DNA of 64,000 nucleotides from Bacteroidota bacterium (lineage in GTDB: Bacteria > Bacteroidota > Bacteroidia > Chitinophagales > Chitinophagaceae), in contig JANYEA010000032.1 of NCBI GenBank assembly GCA_025363385.1, forward strand, positions 62,001 to 126,000, read 5' to 3'. The notes under the pieces were generated by a model. It was not told the origin of the DNA, did no database searches, and saw nothing but the letters and a program-made list of their open reading frames with translations. Both the position numbers and the translations under genes were made by a program. Positions 9,509-18,577 of the stretch are shown here, in pieces (the stretch's first letter is position 1; every line of letters begins with the position of its first letter).

Positions 9509-10792
9509 TTATTTTTTCACGGCACCATCTTTCATCACCCATTTCACATCTTCTAAAAGTTTAATATCCTTACTAGGATCTCCTTTTAGCGCTATCAGAT
9601 CTGCATAAGCACCCGTCTTGATTTCGCCAATTTTTTGGGTTTGCCCAAGTAATTCTGCCGCCACAATCGTGGCAGATTGAATGGCCTGCAGGTTGGTCAT
9701 ACCAAAGCCAACCATATATGAAAAATCTTTAGCCTGGGGCAACTTCCAATCGTATCCCCCAATATCGGTACCGTACGCAATTTTAACCCCTGCTTTGAGG
9801 GCTTTTTTAAATAATTCGGGTTCCGATTGCGTAAAATAAAGGTTGATGGGGCTTCCTGCTTTTGCCCTTCCTTCTGCTACATATTCGTTAACGTAAATAG
9901 TTGGGCACCAGTACACTTTTTTATCAACCATTAATTTGATGCATTCATCATCCATACCAAAACCGTGTTCAATACTACTGGCACCTGCATTGATAGCTGC
10001 AATAATTCCATCGCGTGTTACTGCATGTGCACAAAGCTTTTTATTGGATCGAAGTGTTTCATCTCCAATGGAATTGATTTCATCGTTGGTAAAATTGGGG
10101 AGGCTTCTATAAGATCCATCCGCTTGTTTGGTATATCCGCGATCTGCATAAATTTTAATCCAGTCTGCCCCGTGCGCAATCTGATCTCGAACGGCCCTTC
10201 TGCCTTCATCAGCTCCTGTAATTTCTTGCAATCCCTTGGGCATTTTTAGCTCCCAGGCATAATCCGACTCTTTAAGGGGGTAGTGTCCGGTGGTATTGAT
10301 AGCTAGGGTGGAAATATACATTCTGGGCCCTTCCATTTCACCTTTATTGATGGCTTTTTTAATATCAGCATCTGCAAATCCGGCTCCTTCCGTACCTAGG
10401 TCGCGAATGGTGGTGAAGCCATTCATCAAACTCTGTTTTGCACTTCTTACTGCAAGAATGGTTCGATAAGGGATCGATTCTCTGAGTACTTGAACATCGT
10501 AATCTTCACTGGTAATATCGCCTTGTAAAAGCACGTGTGTATGGCAATCGATGAGGCCCGGCATTACGGTAAATGCAGAGAGGTTGATGCTGGTATCTGC
10601 TTTTAATTTGAAACCCGCTGCTGGGGAAATTGACTCGATCAGGTTTCCTTTGATAAAAATCACCTGATTCTGTAAAATTTCGCCAGTGCGGGTATTCAAA
10701 ACCTGACCGCAGGTAATAGCTGTAGTTTTTTGTGCTGCTACAAGACCTACCAGAAATAAGGATATAAAGAGTGGGAATATTTTTTTAGTCAT
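9509..10792 (-). CDS. Secreted amidohydrolase family protein (imidazolonepropionase-like)
   Basis: Signal peptide, GLIDCHTHV metal-binding motif, C-terminal GEIKTGAYADLIALKGDP. Confidence 0.85.
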   Translation of the reverse strand: MTKKIFPLFISLFLVGLVAAQKTTAITCGQVLNTRTGEILQNQVIFIKGNLIESISPAAGFKLKADTSINLSAFTVMPGLIDCHTHVLLQGDITSEDYDVQVLRESIPYRTILAVRSAKQSLMNGFTTIRDLGTEGAGFADADIKKAINKGEMEGPRMYISTLAINTTGHYPLKESDYAWELKMPKGLQEITGADEGRRAVRDQIAHGADWIKIYADRGYTKQADGSYRSLPNFTNDEINSIGDETLRSNKKLCAHAVTRDGIIAAINAGASSIEHGFGMDDECIKLMVDKKVYWCPTIYVNEYVAEGRAKAGSPINLYFTQSEPELFKKALKAGVKIAYGTDIGGYDWKLPQAKDFSYMVGFGMTNLQAIQSATIVAAELLGQTQKIGEIKTGAYADLIALKGDPSKDIKLLEDVKWVMKDGAVKK

Positions 10793-10843
10793 GCCTTCGT
10801 TTTATGTTACAATGTACAAATAAACTGTAACAGAAAACGGTTA

Positions 10844-11215
10844 CTATTGTTCGCCCTTCTGGGGTTCGTTGTTGGGTCTTCTCCAGGTACGACATTTATT
10901 GCGCCATTCTTCTTTCATTTTTTCTCTTTCTTCAGGGCTCATATGTGCTAATTTTTCTTTCATCATATTTTTCCAGTGTTGGCGTGGCCCACAACCACCC
11001 CTTGAATGGAAACCGCCGAATAAAATTTTACTCAGTACCAGTATGCCGATGGCTTGTAAAAAACTGATGGGAGATACGTGTACTACCTCGGTTAATATAC
11101 CATTCCATAAACGCATCACTACATAACTTAAGAGCGATCCAAATGCGGCTGCCATTGCAGTGAAGCCGATAACTTTTTTAATCCAAAATTTCTTGTTCAT
11201 AATATTTTCTTTCAT
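10844..11215 (-). CDS. Small membrane protein co-transcribed with ECF sigma factor
   Basis: One or two TM segments followed by HSRGGCGPRQHWKNMMKEKLAHMSPEEREKMKEEW; start overlaps end of sigma gene. Confidence 0.6.
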   Translation of the reverse strand: MKENIMNKKFWIKKVIGFTAMAAAFGSLLSYVVMRLWNGILTEVVHVSPISFLQAIGILVLSKILFGGFHSRGGCGPRQHWKNMMKEKLAHMSPEEREKMKEEWRNKCRTWRRPNNEPQKGEQ

Positions 11216-11796
11216 TAATAATTTAATAGTTCGTCGCGCAGGCTTGCTAGTCTTTCTCTCAAATGCAATACAGCATAGCGTTTGCGACTTAATAAGGTAT
11301 TGATGGTTTCTCCGGTTTGTTCAGAAATGGTTTTAAATGGAACCCCTTCTATTTCGTTCAACACAAATACTTCTTTTTGTGCTTCAGGCAATTCGTCTAA
11401 GGCTTCATTTAAAGTTTCCCAGAAAAGATTTCTTAAGTAAGCCGTTTCTGGGTTATTACCATTGTCGAGAAAAAGTTCTGACCAATCAAGGCCCATGTCA
11501 TCATCTGCATCTATAAACAAATCGTTAATCAATTCCGGTTTTTGCTTACGTTGTTTATCGGTTATTTTATTTCTGGTAACAGTAAATAACCATGCAGTAA
11601 GTTGTTCAATGGGTTTGGTGTTTCCAATGAACTGATAAAAAACATCCTGCAGTATGTCTTCCACATCGGCTTCATTGTTCACCCTTTTACGGATGAATCC
11701 CTTCAAGCGTTTGGTATACGAATTGATCACTTCTGTGATATTGCTCTTGCCTTTTTCTGTCATGTTAGCCGGTATGGTCAATGCATTGCTCATCAA
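11215..11796 (-). CDS. RNA polymerase ECF-type sigma factor
   Basis: DVEDILQDVFYQF (region 2) and LPEAQKEVFVLNEIEGVPFKTISEQTGETINTLLSRKRYAV (region 4). Confidence 0.85.
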   Translation of the reverse strand: MMSNALTIPANMTEKGKSNITEVINSYTKRLKGFIRKRVNNEADVEDILQDVFYQFIGNTKPIEQLTAWLFTVTRNKITDKQRKQKPELINDLFIDADDDMGLDWSELFLDNGNNPETAYLRNLFWETLNEALDELPEAQKEVFVLNEIEGVPFKTISEQTGETINTLLSRKRYAVLHLRERLASLRDELLNY

Positions 11797-11841
11797 TAAT
11801 AAGGTAGACGGACAGTAAAAGAGAATATTTTAAAAAAAACC

Positions 11842-13125
11842 TTATTTTATTTCACAAAGCTCTTCCCAGCGGGTAGTATAACGTGGACTTCTCAGTTCCT
11901 GCCTCATTTTCCAATCGCGTTCCACACCTGCTGCTGCAAACTTTAGTGTGTCGTTGCGCATGGCGAAATTGATATTGTCCATCATGCTCATGAGCATTCT
12001 ATTTTTTTCTGAAGCGGGTGCTTTGAATAAAGAAGCTTGAATGGAATTATCTGGTACGATGCCACTGAGTATAACACCGGCTTTCTTGTAGATGCGCCCT
12101 TTTTCAAAAAGCCTTTCGGTTAATTCTAATGCTGCTTTGATGAGTTCGTTTGTGAGCGATGTGGCTATGGGCAGGTTGATATAGCTGCTAATGCTGGCTC
12201 CATGCTGATAATAGCGCGTATCTGTTACGGGTTCTTTTGCAATCATCATTACACTGATGCAACTTGCGGCCGAGTGTTGCCTGCGTAGTTTTTCTGCGGC
12301 ACGCGAAGTATAAGTAGCCACGGCTTCTTTAATATGTTCCAGTTCGGTTACTGCCGATCCAAACATGCGCGTGGTAGCAATGATTTTTTTGGTAAGGCGT
12401 TCGTCTTCCATTTCTTTGCTAGGCAAACCATTGAGTTCGCGAATCAATTTGGCGCCTACTACACCTCCGAGGTTTTTGCTTGCCCAGGCGATGTCTTTTT
12501 TGCTTAATTCCAGTGCGTTATTGATTTGATAGAGTTGTAATTTTTTTGCGTACTGATGGCCAACTCCCCAGATGTCTTCTACCGGTGTTCTTTCCAATGC
12601 TTGCGATATTTTTCTGGGGCTATCCAAGATCAAGACACAGTTGGTAACTACTTTATTTTTCTTGCACAATCGGTTGGCCACTTTGCTGAGCACTTTGGTA
12701 GGAGCCACGCCAATAGATACTTTGATGCCGGTCCATTGTTCTACGGTATCTTTTATTTGAAAAGAAATTGCGGGCAAGTCTTTGGGTGCGATATGCGATA
12801 AATCCAGAAAAGCCTCGTCCACCGAATACACTTCTACAGCCCCCGGCGGAAGCATGGTTCGCAGCGTTTCCATCACTCGCCAACTAAGATCACCATAGAG
12901 GTTATAATTCGATGAAAAAGTAGCCACCCCATGTTTTTCTATCAGGTCTCTTGCCTTAAAATAGGGGCCGCCCATTTCCACACCCACCTGCTTTGCCTCA
13001 TCGGTTCTGGAGATAATGCAGCCATCGTTATTGCTCAATACAATTACGGGCCGCCCCTCTAAGGCTGGCTGAAATAATTTCTCGCAGGAGCAATAAAAAC
13101 TGTTGCAGTCGATAATGGCTTTCAT
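11842..13125 (-). CDS. umuC: Y-family DNA polymerase UmuC
   Basis: AIIDCNSFYCSCEKLFQPALEGRPVIVLSNNDGCIISR, YSVDEAFLDLS. Confidence 0.95.
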   Translation of the reverse strand: MKAIIDCNSFYCSCEKLFQPALEGRPVIVLSNNDGCIISRTDEAKQVGVEMGGPYFKARDLIEKHGVATFSSNYNLYGDLSWRVMETLRTMLPPGAVEVYSVDEAFLDLSHIAPKDLPAISFQIKDTVEQWTGIKVSIGVAPTKVLSKVANRLCKKNKVVTNCVLILDSPRKISQALERTPVEDIWGVGHQYAKKLQLYQINNALELSKKDIAWASKNLGGVVGAKLIRELNGLPSKEMEDERLTKKIIATTRMFGSAVTELEHIKEAVATYTSRAAEKLRRQHSAASCISVMMIAKEPVTDTRYYQHGASISSYINLPIATSLTNELIKAALELTERLFEKGRIYKKAGVILSGIVPDNSIQASLFKAPASEKNRMLMSMMDNINFAMRNDTLKFAAAGVERDWKMRQELRSPRYTTRWEELCEIK

Positions 13126-13140
13126 AGATTCTGTAAGCTT

Positions 13141-13575
13141 TTAGTGCAAACTGTGAATGGCATAGACTACTACACCCCAAGCGGTATAATTACTGAACTC
13201 TTCAATTTGCAGCTGCCCGTATTTTTTATTTTCGGCAATCAGGGTAACCCCCTTCATATGTGTTAGCAAACGGCGAACCAATAACTCGCCATTGATTACG
13301 GCTACGATTACTTTGCCGTTTACGGCCTTAATGCTACGATCTACAATTAATACATCGCCATGGTGAATGCCCGCACCGATCATGGCATCGCTATTCATGC
13401 GGAAAAAGAAGGTGGCTGGCTTATTTCGGATCAGCTGCTCGTTTAAATCGATACCCCTTTCCATATAATCGTCGGCGGCGGCCCCGAAGCCCGTAGCATT
13501 GGCAGTGGGTACTTCCCACTGATCGAAATTCTTGCTGCCTTTATAGGAGGCACTGCCCCATTCGTCGCTAAACAT
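13141..13575 (-). CDS. umuD: UmuD-like S24 peptidase/translesion polymerase subunit
   Basis: MNSDAMIGAGIHHGDVLIVDRS and KVIVAVINGELLVRRL; adjacent to umuC. Confidence 0.92.
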   Translation of the reverse strand: MFSDEWGSASYKGSKNFDQWEVPTANATGFGAAADDYMERGIDLNEQLIRNKPATFFFRMNSDAMIGAGIHHGDVLIVDRSIKAVNGKVIVAVINGELLVRRLLTHMKGVTLIAENKKYGQLQIEEFSNYTAWGVVVYAIHSLH

Positions 13576-13603
13576 GATAAATAAATTTTAATATGCTAAA
13601 ATA

Positions 13604-13623
13604 TTTAGTAAATTTATACTAAA
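13604..13623. promoter_or_regulatory. Inverted repeat TTTAGTA-N6-TACTAAA, candidate divergent SOS-type operator
   Basis: Perfect 7+7 bp dyad in the umuD / 2H-phosphoesterase intergenic region. Confidence 0.5.
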
Positions 13624-13649
13624 ATAGTTATCGTTATAAAATTTTATTT

Positions 13650-14246
13650 ATGGAAATGAGCAGATTACAACAAGGTGGAAATAGCATTTCGAGTGGTATT
13701 CATTTCAGTGAATACTTGCTAGTGGCGCATCCGGGACTGGATTTGCATGATAAAATTTTAGGTGAGCAGGAATATTTTTCGCTGCACTATTTAGAGCGCA
13801 CGGTAATTAAAATGAAACCCCATATTGAGCTGGCCTCTTTTCATGCACGCGAAGAAATGGAGCCCACACTTATTCGGTGGATGCATCGGATCATTAGCCA
13901 GCAGCAGGCTTTTAGTTGTACGCTCAATAATTTCAGTGGATTTCCGCCGGATACGCTTTATCTGCGTATTCCAGAACCAGCGGCCATACAGCGATTAACA
14001 GCTGGACTGGAACAATTAAATGATTATGTAAAAACCAATGATTGCCCCGCAATTCGCATCAATACAAAGCCCGTGGTTTCGGTAGCTAAAAGACTAACCG
14101 AAAAAAACTACCTGCGTGCCATGCTCGATTTTTCACAAAGAAGTTTTCATGAAATATTTGAGGTGAAAGAACTGTTATTATTACGCCGAAGCCATGCATT
14201 CGATGGGTACAAGCAGGTAAATAAGTTTGTATTGCAGCCAGTATAG
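13650..14246 (+). CDS. 2'-5' RNA ligase / 2H phosphoesterase-like protein with degenerate motifs
   Basis: Fold-like pattern KPHIELASF...KPVVSVAKRL; divergent from umuDC. Confidence 0.6.
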   Translation: MEMSRLQQGGNSISSGIHFSEYLLVAHPGLDLHDKILGEQEYFSLHYLERTVIKMKPHIELASFHAREEMEPTLIRWMHRIISQQQAFSCTLNNFSGFPPDTLYLRIPEPAAIQRLTAGLEQLNDYVKTNDCPAIRINTKPVVSVAKRLTEKNYLRAMLDFSQRSFHEIFEVKELLLLRRSHAFDGYKQVNKFVLQPV

Positions 14247-14259
14247 CAACTGCCTATTA

Positions 14260-14724
14260 TTAATGATTAGTCTCGGTTAAATCTTTTAGTTCTTGTAAAA
14301 ATTCTGAGGCACTTTCTTTGGGCAACCCATCCCAGGAACGAAGTATATTTCCTTTTGCATCTAGAATAGCCGTAAAAGGGAAACTCCCTTTTGAATTGTA
14401 CTTATCGGCTAACTGATCGTTCTGTTTTTGCAGGTCTTTCGCCAACTGATTTTTTTTCTGTCTCGGAAAATCCGCATTCATCATTACAAGCTTTTCTCCG
14501 GCAAATTGTTTAAAAGATTCGTTTTCGAATATTTCTTTATGCATCCTGATGCAGGGCCCGCACCAATCAGAGCCTGAAAAATTGAGTAAGATGTATTTAT
14601 GCTCTTTACTGGCAGTAGACTTGGCTTTTTCAAAATTGGTTTCCCAATTAGTGAACGACATCAATAAAAAACTTAATAAAATAATTCCGGTGAATTTCAT
14701 GATCTGGGGTTTAAAAATAAACAA
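14260..14724 (-). CDS. Thioredoxin family protein (DsbD-gamma/thiol-disulfide type)
   Basis: FSGSDWCGPCIRMHKEIF active site, signal peptide. Confidence 0.88.
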   Translation of the reverse strand: MFIFKPQIMKFTGIILLSFLLMSFTNWETNFEKAKSTASKEHKYILLNFSGSDWCGPCIRMHKEIFENESFKQFAGEKLVMMNADFPRQKKNQLAKDLQKQNDQLADKYNSKGSFPFTAILDAKGNILRSWDGLPKESASEFLQELKDLTETNH

Positions 14725-14909
14725 GGATGCTATTTAGAATAGATCGTTGCCCGCTAAATTTTCAACCCAAAGCTGATGGATTTGCTGCAATTGTTTTGTT
14801 AAAAAAATCAATACGATCATTAGTAAAGGGGAATAAAAAGGGAAAAGGATACTTGGGCATTTATTAGGTCTTTCGATTCTTAAGATTAAATTCGCGCTAA
14901 ACCTAGTTA

Positions 14910-16352
14910 ATGGAGGATGTGATTGTAGCTATTGAAGCACTATTTTTTGAATTTAAGAAAGCAGGAGCAGGCAGGATTGAAAAATTGCCACAAAGCGGAG
15001 GTGATCGTGTGTATTTCAGAATATATTTCAAAACAGAAACCTATATAGCCACCTATAATTTGCACGTTAAAGAGAACCAAACATTTATTGCGTTCAGTAA
15101 GCATTTTAAGAGCAAGGGGTTGCCCGTACCGGAAGTATTGCTGGTAAATCAGGACCAAACCATTTATCTGCAGGAAGACCTTGGAACAGCTTCTTTATTA
15201 AACGAGTTAGAGCAACAAGGGCACGGCGAAAAAACCTATCGTTTATTTCAAAAAAGCTTAACGGCGCTGGCAAGTGTACAAATAAAGGGAGATGCTGGAT
15301 TAGATTATAGTTTATGTTTAACTGCAAAGGAATTTGGAAAGCAAGCTATTTTGAGCGACCTGCTTTATTTTAAATATTATTTTTTAGATACCCTGCAATT
15401 GCCATACGATAAGCAGGCAATGATGGACGATTTCGACGCATTGAGTACCTATCTTACAAGAACAGAGAACAAGTATTTTATGTTCCGCGATTTCCAGAGT
15501 CGCAATATTATTGTAAACAAGGAGGCCGTTCATTTTATCGATTTTCAGGGTGGAATGAAGGGTGCTTTGCAATACGATGCGGCTTCATTATTATGGCAGG
15601 CAAAAGCAGAATTGAGTGAGCAATGGAAGGATGATTTGCTGGCATTTTATATGGATGAAATAAATAAGCTATTGGATCGCCCGGTTGATACAAATACTTT
15701 TGTAAGTCAGTATAATGGATATGTGTTGATTCGTTTATTACAAGTGATGGGGGCATATGGATTTAGGGGCCTCTTTGAAAGGAAAGCGCATTTTTTAACC
15801 AGTATTCCTTTGGGATTGAAAAATTTAAAATTCTTTTTAGAGCATAAAAGTGTTGGAATTTATACACCTGAGTTCGATAGGGTTTTGCGTTTAGTTGTTT
15901 CAGATGAAATTGTGCAACGCTTTGAACCGCAGCAAGCCAATGAGGATACGCCTTTACTCATTGAAGTAAATAGCTTTAGTTATAAGAAAGGAATTCCGGT
16001 AGATGATAGTGCTAACGGTGGTGGTTTTGTTTTTGATATGCGCAGCATTTTAAACCCGGGTCGATTTGATGATTATAAAACACTGAGTGGTAAAGATAAA
16101 TCGGTACAAGATTTTCTGGAAAAGCGTACCAGGATGAATGAGTATTTAAATAGTGTTTGGGACCTGGTAGATATTGCAGTAGAAGACTATTTGAAAAGAG
16201 GCTTTAGTCATTTGCAAATAAATTTTGGTTGCACTGGTGGGCAGCATCGAAGTGTGTACGCAGCCGAACAAACTGCCCGACATTTGAGAAATAAGTACAA
16301 GGTGAAATTGGTATTAACACATACCAACACAGCCAATTGGTTTAAAGGATAA
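14910..16352 (+). CDS. AmgK-like aminosugar/APH-fold kinase fused to a RapZ C-terminal domain
   Basis: N-terminal LPQSGGDRVYFRI, FRDFQSRNI, FIDFQGG (kinase); C-terminal GGGFVFDMRSILNPGRF and FGCTGGQHRSVYAAE (RapZ-C). Confidence 0.85.
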   Translation: MEDVIVAIEALFFEFKKAGAGRIEKLPQSGGDRVYFRIYFKTETYIATYNLHVKENQTFIAFSKHFKSKGLPVPEVLLVNQDQTIYLQEDLGTASLLNELEQQGHGEKTYRLFQKSLTALASVQIKGDAGLDYSLCLTAKEFGKQAILSDLLYFKYYFLDTLQLPYDKQAMMDDFDALSTYLTRTENKYFMFRDFQSRNIIVNKEAVHFIDFQGGMKGALQYDAASLLWQAKAELSEQWKDDLLAFYMDEINKLLDRPVDTNTFVSQYNGYVLIRLLQVMGAYGFRGLFERKAHFLTSIPLGLKNLKFFLEHKSVGIYTPEFDRVLRLVVSDEIVQRFEPQQANEDTPLLIEVNSFSYKKGIPVDDSANGGGFVFDMRSILNPGRFDDYKTLSGKDKSVQDFLEKRTRMNEYLNSVWDLVDIAVEDYLKRGFSHLQINFGCTGGQHRSVYAAEQTARHLRNKYKVKLVLTHTNTANWFKG

Positions 16353-16362
16353 ATTTTATTAG

Positions 16363-17097
16363 ATGAAAGCGATGTTATTTGCGGCAGGTTTGGGTACTAG
16401 GTTGAAACCCTTTACAGACAGCCATCCCAAGGCATTGGCTGTAGTAAATGGAAAAACTTTATTAGAAAGAAATATCCGGTACTTGCAAAAATTCGGGATC
16501 CACGAAGTGATTATAAACGTGCATCATTTTGCAGATCAAATTATAGATGCCATAGAAAAAAAGGAAGGTTGGGGTTCAAAAATTACGATCTCAGATGAGA
16601 GGGATGAAGTATTAGAAACAGGAGGAGGCCTTCAAAAAGCAGCCTGGTTTTTTGAAGGAAAAAAAGAATTTGTAGTAATGAATGTAGACATCCTAACAGA
16701 TTTGGATCTCAGTGAAATGATCATGCAGCATCAACAAGAGAAGCCTTTGGCAACATTGGCTGTTACACAAAGAAAAACATCTAGGTATTTTTTATTTGAT
16801 TGGAATAGTCATTTATGCGGATGGAGAAATATACAAACGGGTGAAGAAAAACCGGCAGATTTAAAAACTAGTTTTGAAGATTATGATGAATTGAAAATGA
16901 AAGCTTTTAGTGGCATTCATATAATAGATCCGATCATTTTTTCATTGATAGAGCAAAAAGGAAAGTTTTCAATGGTGGAGGTTTATCTGAATCTGATGAA
17001 GAAAAAAAAGATCAATAGCTTCGATCATACAGGTGGGGTACTTGTTGATGTGGGATCGTCAGAAAGCCTAGTGATAGCAGAAGGATTTTTTAGTTAA
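16363..17097 (+). CDS. Nucleotidyltransferase, MurNAc-1-P uridylyltransferase (MurU)-like
   Basis: MKAMLFAAGLGTRLKPFTDSHPKALAVVNGKTLLERNI; follows AmgK-like kinase. Confidence 0.8.
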   Translation: MKAMLFAAGLGTRLKPFTDSHPKALAVVNGKTLLERNIRYLQKFGIHEVIINVHHFADQIIDAIEKKEGWGSKITISDERDEVLETGGGLQKAAWFFEGKKEFVVMNVDILTDLDLSEMIMQHQQEKPLATLAVTQRKTSRYFLFDWNSHLCGWRNIQTGEEKPADLKTSFEDYDELKMKAFSGIHIIDPIIFSLIEQKGKFSMVEVYLNLMKKKKINSFDHTGGVLVDVGSSESLVIAEGFFS

Positions 17098-17113
17098 ACT
17101 GCAATTGTAGGAA

Positions 17114-18157
17114 ATGAATAAAATCAAATTCGCCATTATTGGTTGTGGTAGAATTGCTGAAAGGCATGCAATTCATGCGGCAAATTATGGTGCGTTAATG
17201 GCTGTATGCGATATCATTCCAGAGAGGGCCAATGCACTTGCAAATCAATATCATGTTCCCGTTTTTTATCATATCGATGATTTATTGCAACAACATTTGG
17301 ATCTGGATGTGGTAGTTGTTTGTACGCCAAATGGACTTCATGCTTCGCATACTATTCAATCGTTTCAAGCAGGCTATCATGTGTTGGTAGAAAAACCAAT
17401 GGCTATTACGGTGGTCGATTGCAATGCTATGATGCTTGCCGCAGAGAAGGCGGGCAAACAATTATTCACGATCAAGCAAAATAGGTTTAATCCGCCCATA
17501 CAGGCTTTAAAAAATGCCATTGATCAACAACTCGTTGGACAACTCTTTTCATTTCAGCTCAGTTGTTTCTGGAATAGACCAGCAGCTTATTATCAAAATT
17601 CCTGGCATGGAACCGATTTAGATGGCGGTGTTTTGTTTACGCAGTTTAGTCATTTTATCGACCTCATCTATTGGTTATTTGGGGATGTGAAATCTGTAAA
17701 TGCCATTACCAAAAACTTTATTCATCATGATCTGATACAGGGAGAAGATACAGGTGTAGTGTTGCTTGAATTGGAGAGCGGAGCGCTTGGTACGATTAAT
17801 TATTCTGTAAATACTGCAGATAAAAATGTGGAGGGTTCTCTTACAATAATTGCCGATAAATTAACGTTAAAGATTGGTGGAGAATATTTGAATACAATCG
17901 CTTATCAGCAAGGCTATGAAATTCAATTAATTAACACTGAAGCACAAATACTTCCCAATGAGTACGGCAGTTATCAGGGTTCGATGAGCAATCATCATAA
18001 AGTGTATGAGAACTTGGTTCACACACTAGAGCAGGGTTTGCCCTATTATGCCACGGCTTATGAAGCAATGAAAACGGTAGAAGTAATTGAGCGAATTTAT
18101 CTATCTGCAAAAAAAGGGTCAAATGGAATATCAACAGAAACAAGTAAGTGTAAGTGA
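17114..18157 (+). CDS. Gfo/Idh/MocA oxidoreductase (WlbA/WbpB-like)
   Basis: FAIIGCGRIAERHAIHA, VLVEKPMAIT, SWHGTDLDGGVLFTQFSHFIDL. Confidence 0.85.
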   Translation: MNKIKFAIIGCGRIAERHAIHAANYGALMAVCDIIPERANALANQYHVPVFYHIDDLLQQHLDLDVVVVCTPNGLHASHTIQSFQAGYHVLVEKPMAITVVDCNAMMLAAEKAGKQLFTIKQNRFNPPIQALKNAIDQQLVGQLFSFQLSCFWNRPAAYYQNSWHGTDLDGGVLFTQFSHFIDLIYWLFGDVKSVNAITKNFIHHDLIQGEDTGVVLLELESGALGTINYSVNTADKNVEGSLTIIADKLTLKIGGEYLNTIAYQQGYEIQLINTEAQILPNEYGSYQGSMSNHHKVYENLVHTLEQGLPYYATAYEAMKTVEVIERIYLSAKKGSNGISTETSKCK

Positions 18158-18575
18158 TGTAACGTTTGGTAAAAACGTAACAATCGTTCAGCCTTCCAAT
18201 ATTTATCAGTGTAAATTAGGGGATGATTGCTTTGTAGGCCCCTTTGTAGAAATACAGAATGATGTAACCATTGGCGACAATTGCAGGGTTCAATCACATA
18301 GTTTTATTTGCGCTCTGGTAAGTCTTGGTAAAAACTGTTTTGTGGGTCATGGGGTGATTTTTGTAAATGACTTATTTACCAACGGAGGCCCATCTGGTAA
18401 TCCCGCACTTTGGAAAAAAACCACTATTGGTAATAATGTATATTTTGGTAGCAATAGCACTATATTACCAGTTAGTATCTGTGATAATGTGGTGATAGGT
18501 GCAGGAGCCGTGGTTACCAAGAACATTACAATGCCTGGAGTGTATGCTGGAAATCCCGCTAAAAAATTGCGTTAG
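18123..18575 (+). CDS. Left-handed beta-helix N-acetyltransferase (WlbB/WbpD-like)
   Basis: Hexapeptide repeats, GVIFVNDLFTNGG, NVVIGAGAVVTKNI; overlaps end of oxidoreductase gene. Confidence 0.8.
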   Translation: MEYQQKQVSVSDVTFGKNVTIVQPSNIYQCKLGDDCFVGPFVEIQNDVTIGDNCRVQSHSFICALVSLGKNCFVGHGVIFVNDLFTNGGPSGNPALWKKTTIGNNVYFGSNSTILPVSICDNVVIGAGAVVTKNITMPGVYAGNPAKKLR

Positions 18576-18577
18576 AA

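Noticed and set aside
12653-12883. Short ORFs overlapping umuC in other frames (12556..12801, 12653..12883)
   Set aside because: umuC reads intact across the region; no frameshift needed.
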